From the NCBI RefSeq assembly GCF_009707955.1, contig NZ_WMDQ01000003.1, forward strand, positions 372,001 through 436,000: a stretch of DNA of 64,000 nucleotides. Reading direction: 5' to 3'. The notes under the pieces are model-generated. The model saw only the letters and a list, made by a program, of their open reading frames with translations, searched no databases and had not been told where the DNA came from. Position 1 is the stretch's first letter, and each line of letters opens with the position of its first letter. Of this stretch, positions 1 through 7,643 are shown piece after piece. Origin of the DNA: Flavobacterium sp. LC2016-13 (GTDB lineage: Bacteria > Bacteroidota > Bacteroidia > Flavobacteriales > Flavobacteriaceae). The position numbers were made by a program, and so were the translations under genes.

Positions 1-370
1 GAATTCGCTCTTTGGCTTTTTCAGCTGCTACAAGAAAACGGTCAAAAGTTATGGGTTTAAGCAAATAATCTATCACATCGTTATTGAAACCATCTAAGGC
101 ATATTCCGCGTAAGCAGAAGTTATAATTACCTTCGTATTCGTTTCTTTTATGAGTTCCATTATTTCGATTCCTCTTATTTCCGGCATTTGAATATCCAGA
201 AAAAGAAGATCTGCATTCTCCTGCAAAACTGCTTTTATGGCTTCGGGAGGTTCAGTTGTTTTTAAAACGAGAACAAAACCGGGAGTATCGGCCACATAAG
301 AAGCCAGCAATCGTATCGCGGGATGCTCATCATCAAGAATTATACATCTTATAAGCTCTTTATTTATCAT
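1..370 (-). CDS. LytTR-type response regulator, receiver domain (partial, runs off left edge)
   Basis: The first 123 residues of a response regulator are visible; the rest lies outside the window. The sequence starts MINKELIRCIILDDEHPAIR, with the acidic pocket LDDE, the phospho-acceptor Asp in LLFLDIQMPEIRG, a conserved Ser/Thr in VIITSAYAEYAL, and the Lys in YLLKPIT. This is a complete CheY-like receiver domain. The call of a LytTR DNA-binding output domain is inferred from pairing with a LytS-type kinase; that domain is not visible. The start codon overlaps the end of the upstream kinase gene by 11 bp, so the two are almost certainly co-transcribed and translationally coupled. Confidence 0.85.
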   Translation of the reverse strand, partial: MINKELIRCIILDDEHPAIRLLASYVADTPGFVLVLKTTEPPEAIKAVLQENADLLFLDIQMPEIRGIEIMELIKETNTKVIITSAYAEYALDGFNNDVIDYLLKPITFDRFLVAAEKAKERI

Positions 371-1373
371 TTCTAATTGTCAGTTTTACAATAAACGATT
401 CGTTATCTTTTTCGATTTCTAAAGTATGATTTCCGGGATATAGTAATTCAAGTCTCTTTTTTACGTTTTCGATTCCAATTCCGCCAACAGCATCTGTATT
501 TATTCTCGTTGTTAGATTAGAACATTGAAAAAACAACTGTTCTGCATCACTTTTCAAAATCATTTTTAACCATGTTTGATCTGATTTTATTGCGCCGTGT
601 TTGAATGCATTTTCTATAAAAGGAACAAATATCAACGGAGGAAATAGTTGCTGGGGATCTTCTATATCAATTTTAATCTCAATGTCTGATGGTTTCTCAA
701 ATCGGAGTTGCTGTAAGTAAATAAACTTTTCAAGATACTCGATCTCTTTTTCTAATGCAATTTTCTCTCCTGCATCATACAACATGTAGCGTAATAATTC
801 GGCAAGATGGTCAATTGCGGGAAGTGCATGATTACTTTTTTCATGAACAAGTGAATATATATTGTTAAGATTGTTGAATAAAAAATGAGGATTAATCTGC
901 GACCGCAAAAATAATAATTCTGTTTGCTTGTTTCGAAACTGCAGCCTAACATGTTGTAAATCCCGATATTGTGAATATCTGATAAGATAAAAAACACAAC
1001 CAAATGCAATATTGATTATTGCGGTAAAAAAAACTAAATGAAAATGGTCACGGCTTCTTATAGGTGAATTTTCGAAAAATACCGTCCAAAAAAAACTCAA
1101 ATAAAAAAATGAAACTGAAAGTAATAGAATTAGAACTAAAATAGCCAGCATATTTCTGAGAGGATAAAACCGATGCAAAGTCAAATATGTACCAATTGAT
1201 AAACCATAGTAAAGAAACATATCAATAATAAACCGAATCCAGGTTTTTAGATGATAACTTCCGTTAGGAATATTGAAACGACCGTGAACAAGATTGGGCA
1301 GTTGACGCATTCCGAACGACAACATATAAAAGACTATAAACGCAAGCGTAAATAAAAAAATTCTTCTTTTCAT
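360..1373 (-). CDS. LytS/YehU-type sensor histidine kinase
   Basis: A membrane sensor kinase of 337 residues. Four hydrophobic helices lie at about 5-25, 45-65, 73-95 and 112-132, followed by a short linker and the His_kinase domain with the H-box LRSQINPHFLFNNLNN (His at about 163). The C-terminal half has the ATPase signs IFVPFIENAFKHG (N-box) and GGIGIENVKKRL (G-box), as in the LytS/YehU/DesK-like group. It has no large periplasmic sensor domain, so the signal is probably read within the membrane. It overlaps the downstream response regulator gene and is divergent from the serine hydrolase gene. The signal and target genes cannot be told from the sequence. Confidence 0.9.
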   Translation of the reverse strand: MKRRIFLFTLAFIVFYMLSFGMRQLPNLVHGRFNIPNGSYHLKTWIRFIIDMFLYYGLSIGTYLTLHRFYPLRNMLAILVLILLLSVSFFYLSFFWTVFFENSPIRSRDHFHLVFFTAIINIAFGCVFYLIRYSQYRDLQHVRLQFRNKQTELLFLRSQINPHFLFNNLNNIYSLVHEKSNHALPAIDHLAELLRYMLYDAGEKIALEKEIEYLEKFIYLQQLRFEKPSDIEIKIDIEDPQQLFPPLIFVPFIENAFKHGAIKSDQTWLKMILKSDAEQLFFQCSNLTTRINTDAVGGIGIENVKKRLELLYPGNHTLEIEKDNESFIVKLTIRNDK

Positions 1374-1513
1374 TACACAAAGTTATATTATTATTGGCTC
1401 CGTTTTTAGAATTTACAAACGTGTTTATCGATGATTTTTCCGTGTTCAACGAAAAATTTAAAAAGACCTTAGTGTTTCCTGTTTCTTTGATTATGAATCA
1501 ATTAAACAATCAC

Positions 1514-3058
1514 ATGAAAACTATTATTCTTTACATCGTAACTGCCCTCGCCTGTCTTATCATGCATCATTGTAATGGTCAGGGTGTCATTTCTAATTTA
1601 GAAAATTATTTTAAGATTCTTGCGCTTTCCAATCAGCATAATGGAAATATCCTTGTCGCTGAAAATGGAAAAATTGTTGCCGAACTTTCTTCGGGATATG
1701 CCGATATTCCTTTAAAGAAGCCTTGCATTTCCTATTCAAGATTTAATTTGGCATCGATTTCAAAAGTAATTACCTCAACGGCGATTTTGCAATTAAGAGA
1801 TAAAGGAAAATTTAAACTTGATGATCCATTAATACTGTATTTGAAAGATTTTCCTTTTAAAGAAATTACAATCAGGCATCTTCTTACACATACATCGGGT
1901 TTGCCTGATCTTGAATTGTTTGAGGAAATTGTAAAACGTTATCCTGACACGATTATAACCAATCAAAACGTAATTCCCGAGCTTCAAAAATGGAAACATG
2001 GACTATATTTTAAACCTGGTGATAAGTTACAATATTGCAATACAGAATATAATTTGCTGGCTCTTTTAATTGAAAATAGAAGTGGACTAAAATTGGATAA
2101 TTATTTAAAGAAAAACATATTTCGTCCCGCCGGAATGCATAATGCTTATTTAAGTATATATCCTGATTTCGTTAAAAACGATAAATTGGCTGTAATAGCA
2201 CACGCCAAACCTCATCCAGGTTATGATAGTACTTATATTGCTGTTGATTCCATTCCCAGATACAAATACCTGAATTATAACAATAAAGGAACTGTTGGAC
2301 AAGGAAATATAATGTCGACAACGAGCGATCTTTTACTTTTTGATAAGGCTTTTTTTGATGGTAAATTATTAAAAGGAAGTTCGGTTACAGAAGCTTTAAC
2401 GCCGCTTACTTTAAACAACGGAACTACTTATTATGGCGGAATGGATACGCTTGAAGTCGAAGGAAAAATGACTTATGGATTAGGCTGGGAAATATTTGAA
2501 CAACCTTTATACGGAAAATCCGTAGGACACGGCGGTTATAAAATTGGTCTTGCGACTTTTTACTGGCATAATATGGATAAAAATCAGGTCATTATTGGTT
2601 TTGATAATACCGCCGGCAGCGAATTTGGTCGGTTTCTAACTTCTTCTATTTCTATTTTAAACGGAAAAGCACCATTGGAATTACGTACTTCGAAATCTCT
2701 TGTAACACTTTATGGAACTGCTTTGGTAAAAAATGGAATTGATTATGCAGCCGCCATTTTAAATGCGAATAAAACAAATAAAAAATATTATTTAAGTGAA
2801 TGGGAAATGAACGAATTGGGTTATAATCTTTTCTATATGTCTTCATTTAAAAACCATCAGGAACTTGCTATCGAAACTTTTAAATTGGCCACTTTTCTAT
2901 TTCCGGAAAGTTTTAATACTTACGACAGTTACGCTCAATTATTGATGGAATCAGGTAAAAATGAAGAAGCTATTATGATGTATAAAAAATCAATTGAACT
3001 TAATGAAAACAACAAAGAAGGAAAACAAAAATTGGAGCAATTGCTAGGTCAAAAATAA
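1514..3058 (+). CDS. Beta-lactamase-fold serine hydrolase with C-terminal TPR
   Basis: A secreted or membrane-anchored hydrolase of the class C beta-lactamase/penicillin-binding protein fold. The SxxK motif is SISK (Ser about residue 81), the second motif is YCN, and the third box is GHGG, replacing KTG as in esterase-type members. The last 70 residues look like a TPR hairpin pair (FNTYDSYAQLLMESGKNEEA). I chose the ATG at 1514 because it begins a signal peptide (MKTIILYIVTALACLIM); the open frame extends to 1394, but that extension is not signal-like. Such proteins act as D-amino-acid peptidases or esterases; the substrate is unknown. It is not evidence of antibiotic resistance. It is divergent from the sensor kinase. 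Confidence 0.8.
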   Translation: MKTIILYIVTALACLIMHHCNGQGVISNLENYFKILALSNQHNGNILVAENGKIVAELSSGYADIPLKKPCISYSRFNLASISKVITSTAILQLRDKGKFKLDDPLILYLKDFPFKEITIRHLLTHTSGLPDLELFEEIVKRYPDTIITNQNVIPELQKWKHGLYFKPGDKLQYCNTEYNLLALLIENRSGLKLDNYLKKNIFRPAGMHNAYLSIYPDFVKNDKLAVIAHAKPHPGYDSTYIAVDSIPRYKYLNYNNKGTVGQGNIMSTTSDLLLFDKAFFDGKLLKGSSVTEALTPLTLNNGTTYYGGMDTLEVEGKMTYGLGWEIFEQPLYGKSVGHGGYKIGLATFYWHNMDKNQVIIGFDNTAGSEFGRFLTSSISILNGKAPLELRTSKSLVTLYGTALVKNGIDYAAAILNANKTNKKYYLSEWEMNELGYNLFYMSSFKNHQELAIETFKLATFLFPESFNTYDSYAQLLMESGKNEEAIMMYKKSIELNENNKEGKQKLEQLLGQK

Positions 3059-3161
3059 TTCTCCTTTTTATATACAACTGAACCTAAATTTTAAGCAGCT
3101 ATAATATTTTGTAATCTTTTATTTAAATTATATTTATTTTTACAGTTCATTTTTATACAAC

Positions 3162-5150
3162 ATGACTACAAAAGAAGAACCTATACCACATAATGAATCA
3201 GAACGTTTGGCAGCATTAAGGCGTTATAATATTCTGGATACGCTTCCCGAACATACTTTTGATGATGCAACGAAACTCGTTTCTTATGTATGCGGCGTAC
3301 CTATTGCGCACATTTCGTTTATTGACGAAAGCAGGCAGTGGTTTAAATCTGAAATTGGAGTGGGCGTATCTGAAGTTCCTCGGGAAATCACTTTCTGCAG
3401 GTATACTATTCTGGACTCTAAAATGGTTGAAATACCAGATACACATTTAAATGAGCGTTTTAAAAACGATCCTAATGTTACTGATGGTTATAAAGTCAGG
3501 TTTTATGCCGGTGTTCCACTTACAACTCCAGATGGTTATAACATCGGAACTCTTTGTGCGGTAGATCATGTTTCTAAAAAACTGAATGAAAGTCAGCGAA
3601 ATGCACTTTCAATTATTGCAAAACATGTGATAAATCAGTTGGAATTAAGAACAAAAAATATAGAACTGGACGCTCAGAAAAAAATTGCCGAACTTGCAGT
3701 ATTGGCAAAAGATAGTTTTCTGGCCAACATGAGCCATGAAATCAGGACGCCTTTAAATGCTATTATTGGTTTTACAGATCTTCTTGCCCAAACAAGGTTA
3801 GATGCTATTCAGCGTGATCATATTGACAGCGTACAAATCGCCGGAGAAAATCTGCTTCTTATCATTAATGACATTCTGGATCTTTCTAAGATAGAATCTG
3901 GCAATTTAACTATTGATGCACAGCCATTCAACTTAAAAAAAACGCTTAAACATATTTATAACCTGCTAAAGATAAAAGTTCCTGCAGCTGTAGAATTCAA
4001 TCTTTTTCTGGATGCCGATATGCCGGAAATGGTAATTGGTGATCAGGGAAGACTAAACCAGATCCTGGTTAATCTTGCAGGTAATGCGCTTAAATTTACT
4101 TCTGAAGGTGAAGTAACTATTTCTGTAAAAAAGATTGATGAGACTGAAGATCAATATTCTATTCGATTTTCTGTTAAAGATACTGGTATAGGAATTCCCA
4201 AAAGCAAACTGGAAACTATTTTTGAACGTTTTACTCAGGCAGAAGAAAGCACAACGAGAAGATTTGGTGGTACAGGACTTGGTCTAAGTATTGTAAAGCA
4301 ACTGGTAGAATTGCAAAATTCTGAAATTCATATAAAAAGTCAGGAAGGGCGCGGTTCTGAATTTTTCTTTACTCTTGTGTATAAGAAAGTAAATCAAACC
4401 CAAACAGAAACGGTAGTATCATCTGAAGAAAATTTGGACAAACTTAAAATACTGCTTTGTGAAGACAATGTTTTAAACCAAAAACTCGTAAAGAACGTTA
4501 TTCATAACTTTGGATTTGAATTGGATATCGCCGAAAATGGTGAAGAAGCAATAGCTCTTTTATCAAAAAACAAATATGATCTGGTATTGATGGATCTTCA
4601 AATGCCTGTTAAGGATGGATACCAAACTACATTATATATTAGAAATGAAATGAATTTATCCATTCCTATTATAGCAATGACGGCACATTCTCTTGCAGGC
4701 GAACAAGAACGTTGTTATACCGTAGGAATGAATGCTTATGTAGCCAAACCTTTTAAACAAACTGTACTTTTACAGGCTATAAAATCAGTATTAAGCAACG
4801 CTGAAAAGCCAGTGCAAAAACGTGAGCTCGATTTATCTTACTTAGATGAAATGGCATGTGGCGACATAAAATTCAGGCAGGAAATGATAGATCTTTTTAT
4901 AAAAATGATTCCAAACCAGGCTGATCAACTCGAAAAAGCTTTCAATATTAATGAAATTGATACCGTTAAAAAACTGTCTCATCATATGAAATCCAGTTTA
5001 GATATGTTTCTGCTGAAAGACCTTTCCAATGCTTTATCTGTTATTGAAGAAGAAGCTTATACCGGAGCATTTACTAGTGAAAGTGCAGATAAAATAGACC
5101 TGATACACTGTGGAATCGCTGAAGTAGTTAAAATTTTAAATGAACTATGA
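3162..5150 (+). CDS. GAF hybrid histidine kinase with receiver and Hpt domains
   Basis: A 662-residue cytoplasmic hybrid kinase without membrane segments. Order: N-terminal GAF domain (about 25-165), a short coiled coil, HisKA with SHEIRTPLNAIIGF (His about 191), HATPase_c with NQILVNLAGNALKFT, DTGIGIPKSK and FGGTGLGLSI, a receiver domain (about 430-550, Asp in LVLMDLQMP, Lys in VAKPFK), and a C-terminal Hpt domain (SHHMKSS, His about 607). It therefore holds the full phosphorelay His-Asp-His. The next gene is a stand-alone receiver, the obvious final acceptor. The location just before the YaiO/HEAT/GT2 genes suggests it controls that exopolysaccharide-like cluster; this is inference from position. 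Confidence 0.93.
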   Translation: MTTKEEPIPHNESERLAALRRYNILDTLPEHTFDDATKLVSYVCGVPIAHISFIDESRQWFKSEIGVGVSEVPREITFCRYTILDSKMVEIPDTHLNERFKNDPNVTDGYKVRFYAGVPLTTPDGYNIGTLCAVDHVSKKLNESQRNALSIIAKHVINQLELRTKNIELDAQKKIAELAVLAKDSFLANMSHEIRTPLNAIIGFTDLLAQTRLDAIQRDHIDSVQIAGENLLLIINDILDLSKIESGNLTIDAQPFNLKKTLKHIYNLLKIKVPAAVEFNLFLDADMPEMVIGDQGRLNQILVNLAGNALKFTSEGEVTISVKKIDETEDQYSIRFSVKDTGIGIPKSKLETIFERFTQAEESTTRRFGGTGLGLSIVKQLVELQNSEIHIKSQEGRGSEFFFTLVYKKVNQTQTETVVSSEENLDKLKILLCEDNVLNQKLVKNVIHNFGFELDIAENGEEAIALLSKNKYDLVLMDLQMPVKDGYQTTLYIRNEMNLSIPIIAMTAHSLAGEQERCYTVGMNAYVAKPFKQTVLLQAIKSVLSNAEKPVQKRELDLSYLDEMACGDIKFRQEMIDLFIKMIPNQADQLEKAFNINEIDTVKKLSHHMKSSLDMFLLKDLSNALSVIEEEAYTGAFTSESADKIDLIHCGIAEVVKILNEL

Positions 5151-5186
5151 TAAAACAAAAATTAAGTATAGCTTTACGTTATTTCC

Positions 5187-5194
5187 TAATTTTG
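5187..5194 (+). promoter_or_regulatory. Candidate -7 box for the receiver/YaiO/HEAT/GT2 cluster
   Basis: TAATTTTG matches the Bacteroidota -7 consensus TAnnTTTG and lies 34 bp before the ATG at 5229. No clear TTG -33 element was seen. The four following genes overlap or nearly touch, so this may be the promoter of the whole cluster. Confidence 0.4.
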
Positions 5195-5228
5195 TAGAAT
5201 TAATTTGCTCCAAACAAAAATTTAAATC

Positions 5229-5594
5229 ATGAGAATAATCTTAGCTGAAGATAATGATATCCTACGCAAATCATTATCCTTTTTCCTGGAATCTAAAGGA
5301 TTTACTGTTGATCAATTTTCTGATGGTAAGGATGCATTACAAGCCATTGAAGTTAATAAATACGATCTTATACTAACAGATATAAATATGCCCGGCATAA
5401 GCGGAATGGAAATTACACAGTATGTAAGACAGAGAATTGGTTCTGACATTCCGATAATTATACTTACTTCTTCAGGCGTAGAACAAACCGAGCTGGATTC
5501 TTTTGATATAGGCGCAAACGAATTTATTGCCAAGCCTGTTAGTCCGGCTGTGTTGTTGGTGAGAATTAATAAATTACTAAATACACGCGCTTAA
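5229..5594 (+). CDS. Single-domain response regulator (receiver only)
   Basis: A 121-residue CheY-like receiver with no output domain. It has the acidic pair in ILAEDND, the phospho-acceptor Asp51 in LILTDINMPG, a Ser/Thr in IIILTSSG, and the Lys in FIAKPVS. It probably takes phosphate from the Hpt domain of the hybrid kinase immediately upstream and acts by protein contact rather than DNA binding. Its stop codon overlaps the start of the YaiO-like gene by one base (TAATG), which ties its expression to the outer-membrane and glycosyltransferase genes. Confidence 0.9.
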   Translation: MRIILAEDNDILRKSLSFFLESKGFTVDQFSDGKDALQAIEVNKYDLILTDINMPGISGMEITQYVRQRIGSDIPIIILTSSGVEQTELDSFDIGANEFIAKPVSPAVLLVRINKLLNTRA

Positions 5595-6808
5595 TGAAAT
5601 TTCTATATTATACCCTTTTTTTACTATTCATATCAAACACGATACTGGGGCAGGAAATTAATTTTGATACAGCCATGTCTGAAGCAAAACATGAAGTTGA
5701 AAAAGGCAACTACGATAAAGCTTTATCAATACTTGAACCTTTGAGTGCAAAATTTCCTGAAAATGAAGATGTAAAAATTTATATTGGCCGTATATACAGC
5801 TGGAAAAAAGATTATAATACCGCTATAAAAATCCTTTCCCCGATGGCAGACAGGTCAAAACCTGACGCTGAAGCTTTATTGGCTATTATTAATGTATATT
5901 TTTGGTCAGAGCAATTTGATAAATGCAATTTTTATTGTGACAAATATCTGGTTATCGACCCTAATTCTACAGATGTAATTCTAATAAAAGCCAACTGTCT
6001 TGAAAAACTGGGTCGTGACAAAGAAGCATTAGAAGCAGTTGAAAAAGTACCTGTAAATGAAAACAATACTCAGGCAATTACGGGCTTGCGAACACTTATT
6101 GGCCGTAAGGCAAAAAATGCAATAGCCGTTTCATACCTAAATGTCTCTACATCTAATCCGGGACAATCACCATTGCATTACGGATATGTCGAATATTCTC
6201 ATAAGTTTAGCAAATCAGCACTTGTAGGACGTGCCAATGTGGGATACGCAAACAATGACACACAAATGTTATTTGAAGCTGATTATTATCAAACATTTTC
6301 CAAACGAAATTATCTTTATGTAAATGCGGGTGTTTCAACAGGACAAACCATATTTCCTGTTGCAAAAGCAGGTGTAGAATATTATTTTACTCCATACAAA
6401 AAGTTTGATTACTCACTTGGCTTAAAATTTATGCATTTTGAAACCGAAGATGTAACATTACTTACAGGGCAATTATCCTATCGAATGGGCACTTATACCC
6501 TCGCCTACAGACCTTTTTATGATACAGGAAACGAATTATTCTCTCACGTTTTAAGTTTACAGACTACAAATGAAGAAAAAGAAAGTTTGCTAAGATTAGA
6601 ACTGCAATACGGAAATGTTCCCTACCTATATCTTTACAATAACTTTATTGAGCCTTTAAAAGCTTACAGAGTTGGCATACAATACCAGCAGCGTTTTGGA
6701 AAGTCATTTTTTGTAAGACCTATTTTCCTATACGAGTATGAAGAATATTTACCTGAGCAATACAGAAACAGATTTAATGCTCAAATAATTATTACTAAAC
6801 GATTCTAA
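5594..6808 (+). CDS. YaiO-family outer-membrane beta-barrel protein with TPR region
   Basis: A 404-residue exported protein. A signal peptide (MKFLYYTLFLLFISNTILGQ) is followed by TPR-like helices (about 25-165: KGNYDKALSILEPL, WKKDYNTAIKIL, LGRDKEALEAV) and then a long run of alternating strands ending in aromatic Phe (IIITKRF), typical of an outer-membrane barrel. The layout of TPR then barrel fits the YaiO family, often found with PgaC/BcsA-like polysaccharide synthases. The likely role is helping export of, or anchoring, the polymer made by the GT2 protein three genes on. It starts on the stop of the receiver gene. Confidence 0.8.
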   Translation: MKFLYYTLFLLFISNTILGQEINFDTAMSEAKHEVEKGNYDKALSILEPLSAKFPENEDVKIYIGRIYSWKKDYNTAIKILSPMADRSKPDAEALLAIINVYFWSEQFDKCNFYCDKYLVIDPNSTDVILIKANCLEKLGRDKEALEAVEKVPVNENNTQAITGLRTLIGRKAKNAIAVSYLNVSTSNPGQSPLHYGYVEYSHKFSKSALVGRANVGYANNDTQMLFEADYYQTFSKRNYLYVNAGVSTGQTIFPVAKAGVEYYFTPYKKFDYSLGLKFMHFETEDVTLLTGQLSYRMGTYTLAYRPFYDTGNELFSHVLSLQTTNEEKESLLRLELQYGNVPYLYLYNNFIEPLKAYRVGIQYQQRFGKSFFVRPIFLYEYEEYLPEQYRNRFNAQIIITKRF

Positions 6809-6809
6809 T

Positions 6810-6989
6810 ATGAGTAAGCTCTGGGAACTTTATAAAAGTGGTGTATGGGTACAGCCTTTTCTATTGCTGTCAATAATCTTGTTTGTAGCGACATCATTTA
6901 TTCTGTATATATTGATTGTCAGTAGTCGTAGTAAGAATATAAAAAAGAAAGACTTCGTATCGAATACAATATTCTTATTGAAAAATTAA
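6810..6989 (+). CDS. Small single-pass membrane protein (N-terminal part of a HEAT protein by frameshift?)
   Basis: A 59-residue ORF: MSKLWELYKSGVWVQPFLLL, a strong transmembrane helix (about 16-38), then a basic segment SRSKNIKKK. It starts one base after the YaiO stop codon and ends at a TAA that overlaps the ATG of the HEAT ORF. A slippery heptamer A AAA AAG lies at codons 44-46. A -1 shift there would fuse this membrane anchor to the HEAT-repeat protein. Read without a shift it gives only the membrane peptide plus 13 extra residues. It may be a true small protein, one half of a programmed frameshift gene, or the front end of a broken gene. Confidence 0.7.
   Translation: MSKLWELYKSGVWVQPFLLLSIILFVATSFILYILIVSSRSKNIKKKDFVSNTIFLLKN
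6941..6947 (+). promoter_or_regulatory. Candidate -1 ribosomal frameshift site (A AAA AAG)
   Basis: In the frame of the ORF starting at 6810 the codons read ATA AAA AAG AAA GAC, so the heptamer is in the exact phase X XXY YYZ, and A AAA AAG is the slippery sequence used by dnaX. A -1 shift enters the frame of the HEAT ORF, which is open from 6935 through 7630. A weak AT-rich hairpin (GAATA-caa-TATTC, 6962-6974) lies 14 nt downstream. No strong stem or Shine-Dalgarno-like stimulator is visible, so function is unproven. Confidence 0.5.
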
Positions 6990-7630
6990 TGTTCTCTATC
7001 GTTTTTCAGGACATCTCTTTTTCAACAATTAGTGAAGATTTGGAATATAGAAGACTTTCAAAAACAACTTTTTTTAGAGAAGTTCTAATGGAATCTATTA
7101 TTAACCTTCATAAAAATTACGAAGGCATTCATGCAGAGAAACTTGAAGAATTTTATAAAGAATCGGGATTAATAAATGATTCCTTTAAAAAACTCAAAAG
7201 CCTGAAATGGGAACTAAAATGTAAAGGAATTACCGAGCTTGCCGAACTCAATATTACCGATGCTTTTCAGAGTATCATAAAAGTCTCTAAAGGACGAAAT
7301 AAAACGCTAAAAATTACCGCCTTAAACGCCGGTATTAAACTTGCCGGAACAAAAGCAATAGTACATCTTACTGGGCACGCTCATCCTATTGATGATTGGA
7401 CACAGATCAATATTATAAGTGCTTTTAAAAAACATGATATAGGAGATACTAAAGGTGTTGAACTCTTACTCGAATCTCAAAACACAACTGTTATTGTACT
7501 TGGTCTCAAACTTATAGAAGAGCTTAAGCTTACTCAAAAAATTCCTTATATCACACAATTAGTTGACAGGGCTCCAAATACGATGATCAAATATGAAGCG
7601 CAAAACGTATTGCAGCTATTAACAGTTTAA
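6989..7630 (+). CDS. HEAT-repeat protein (probably continuous with upstream membrane ORF)
   Basis: The 213-residue reading from ATG 6989 is mostly alpha-helical, with HEAT-like repeats in the second half (KTLKITALNAGIKLAGTKAI, DDWTQINIISAFKKHDIGD, TTVIVLGLKLIEELKLTQKI, PNTMIKYEAQNVLQLL). The frame is open upstream back to 6935 and codes for a plausible helix (ERLRIEYNILIEKL) before this Met, so the real N-terminus may be the membrane ORF joined by a -1 shift, giving 46 + 227 = 273 residues. HEAT proteins are scaffolds; between a barrel and a GT2 synthase it may assemble the synthesis-export machine. Enzyme activity is not expected. Confidence 0.75.
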   Translation: MFSIVFQDISFSTISEDLEYRRLSKTTFFREVLMESIINLHKNYEGIHAEKLEEFYKESGLINDSFKKLKSLKWELKCKGITELAELNITDAFQSIIKVSKGRNKTLKITALNAGIKLAGTKAIVHLTGHAHPIDDWTQINIISAFKKHDIGDTKGVELLLESQNTTVIVLGLKLIEELKLTQKIPYITQLVDRAPNTMIKYEAQNVLQLLTV

Positions 7631-7643
7631 AACAATATAAGCA

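Noticed and set aside
1394..1513. Longer start of the serine hydrolase
   Set aside because: The extension is not signal-like; MKTIILYIV at 1514 begins a normal signal peptide.
1514..3058. Antibiotic-resistance beta-lactamase
   Set aside because: The third box is HGG rather than KTG and a TPR tail is present, pointing to an esterase or peptidase.
6931..6989. Transcriptional slippage as the cause of the HEAT frame change
   Set aside because: The A-run has only six bases before the G; slippage usually needs a longer run, so ribosomal shifting or a mutation is more likely.
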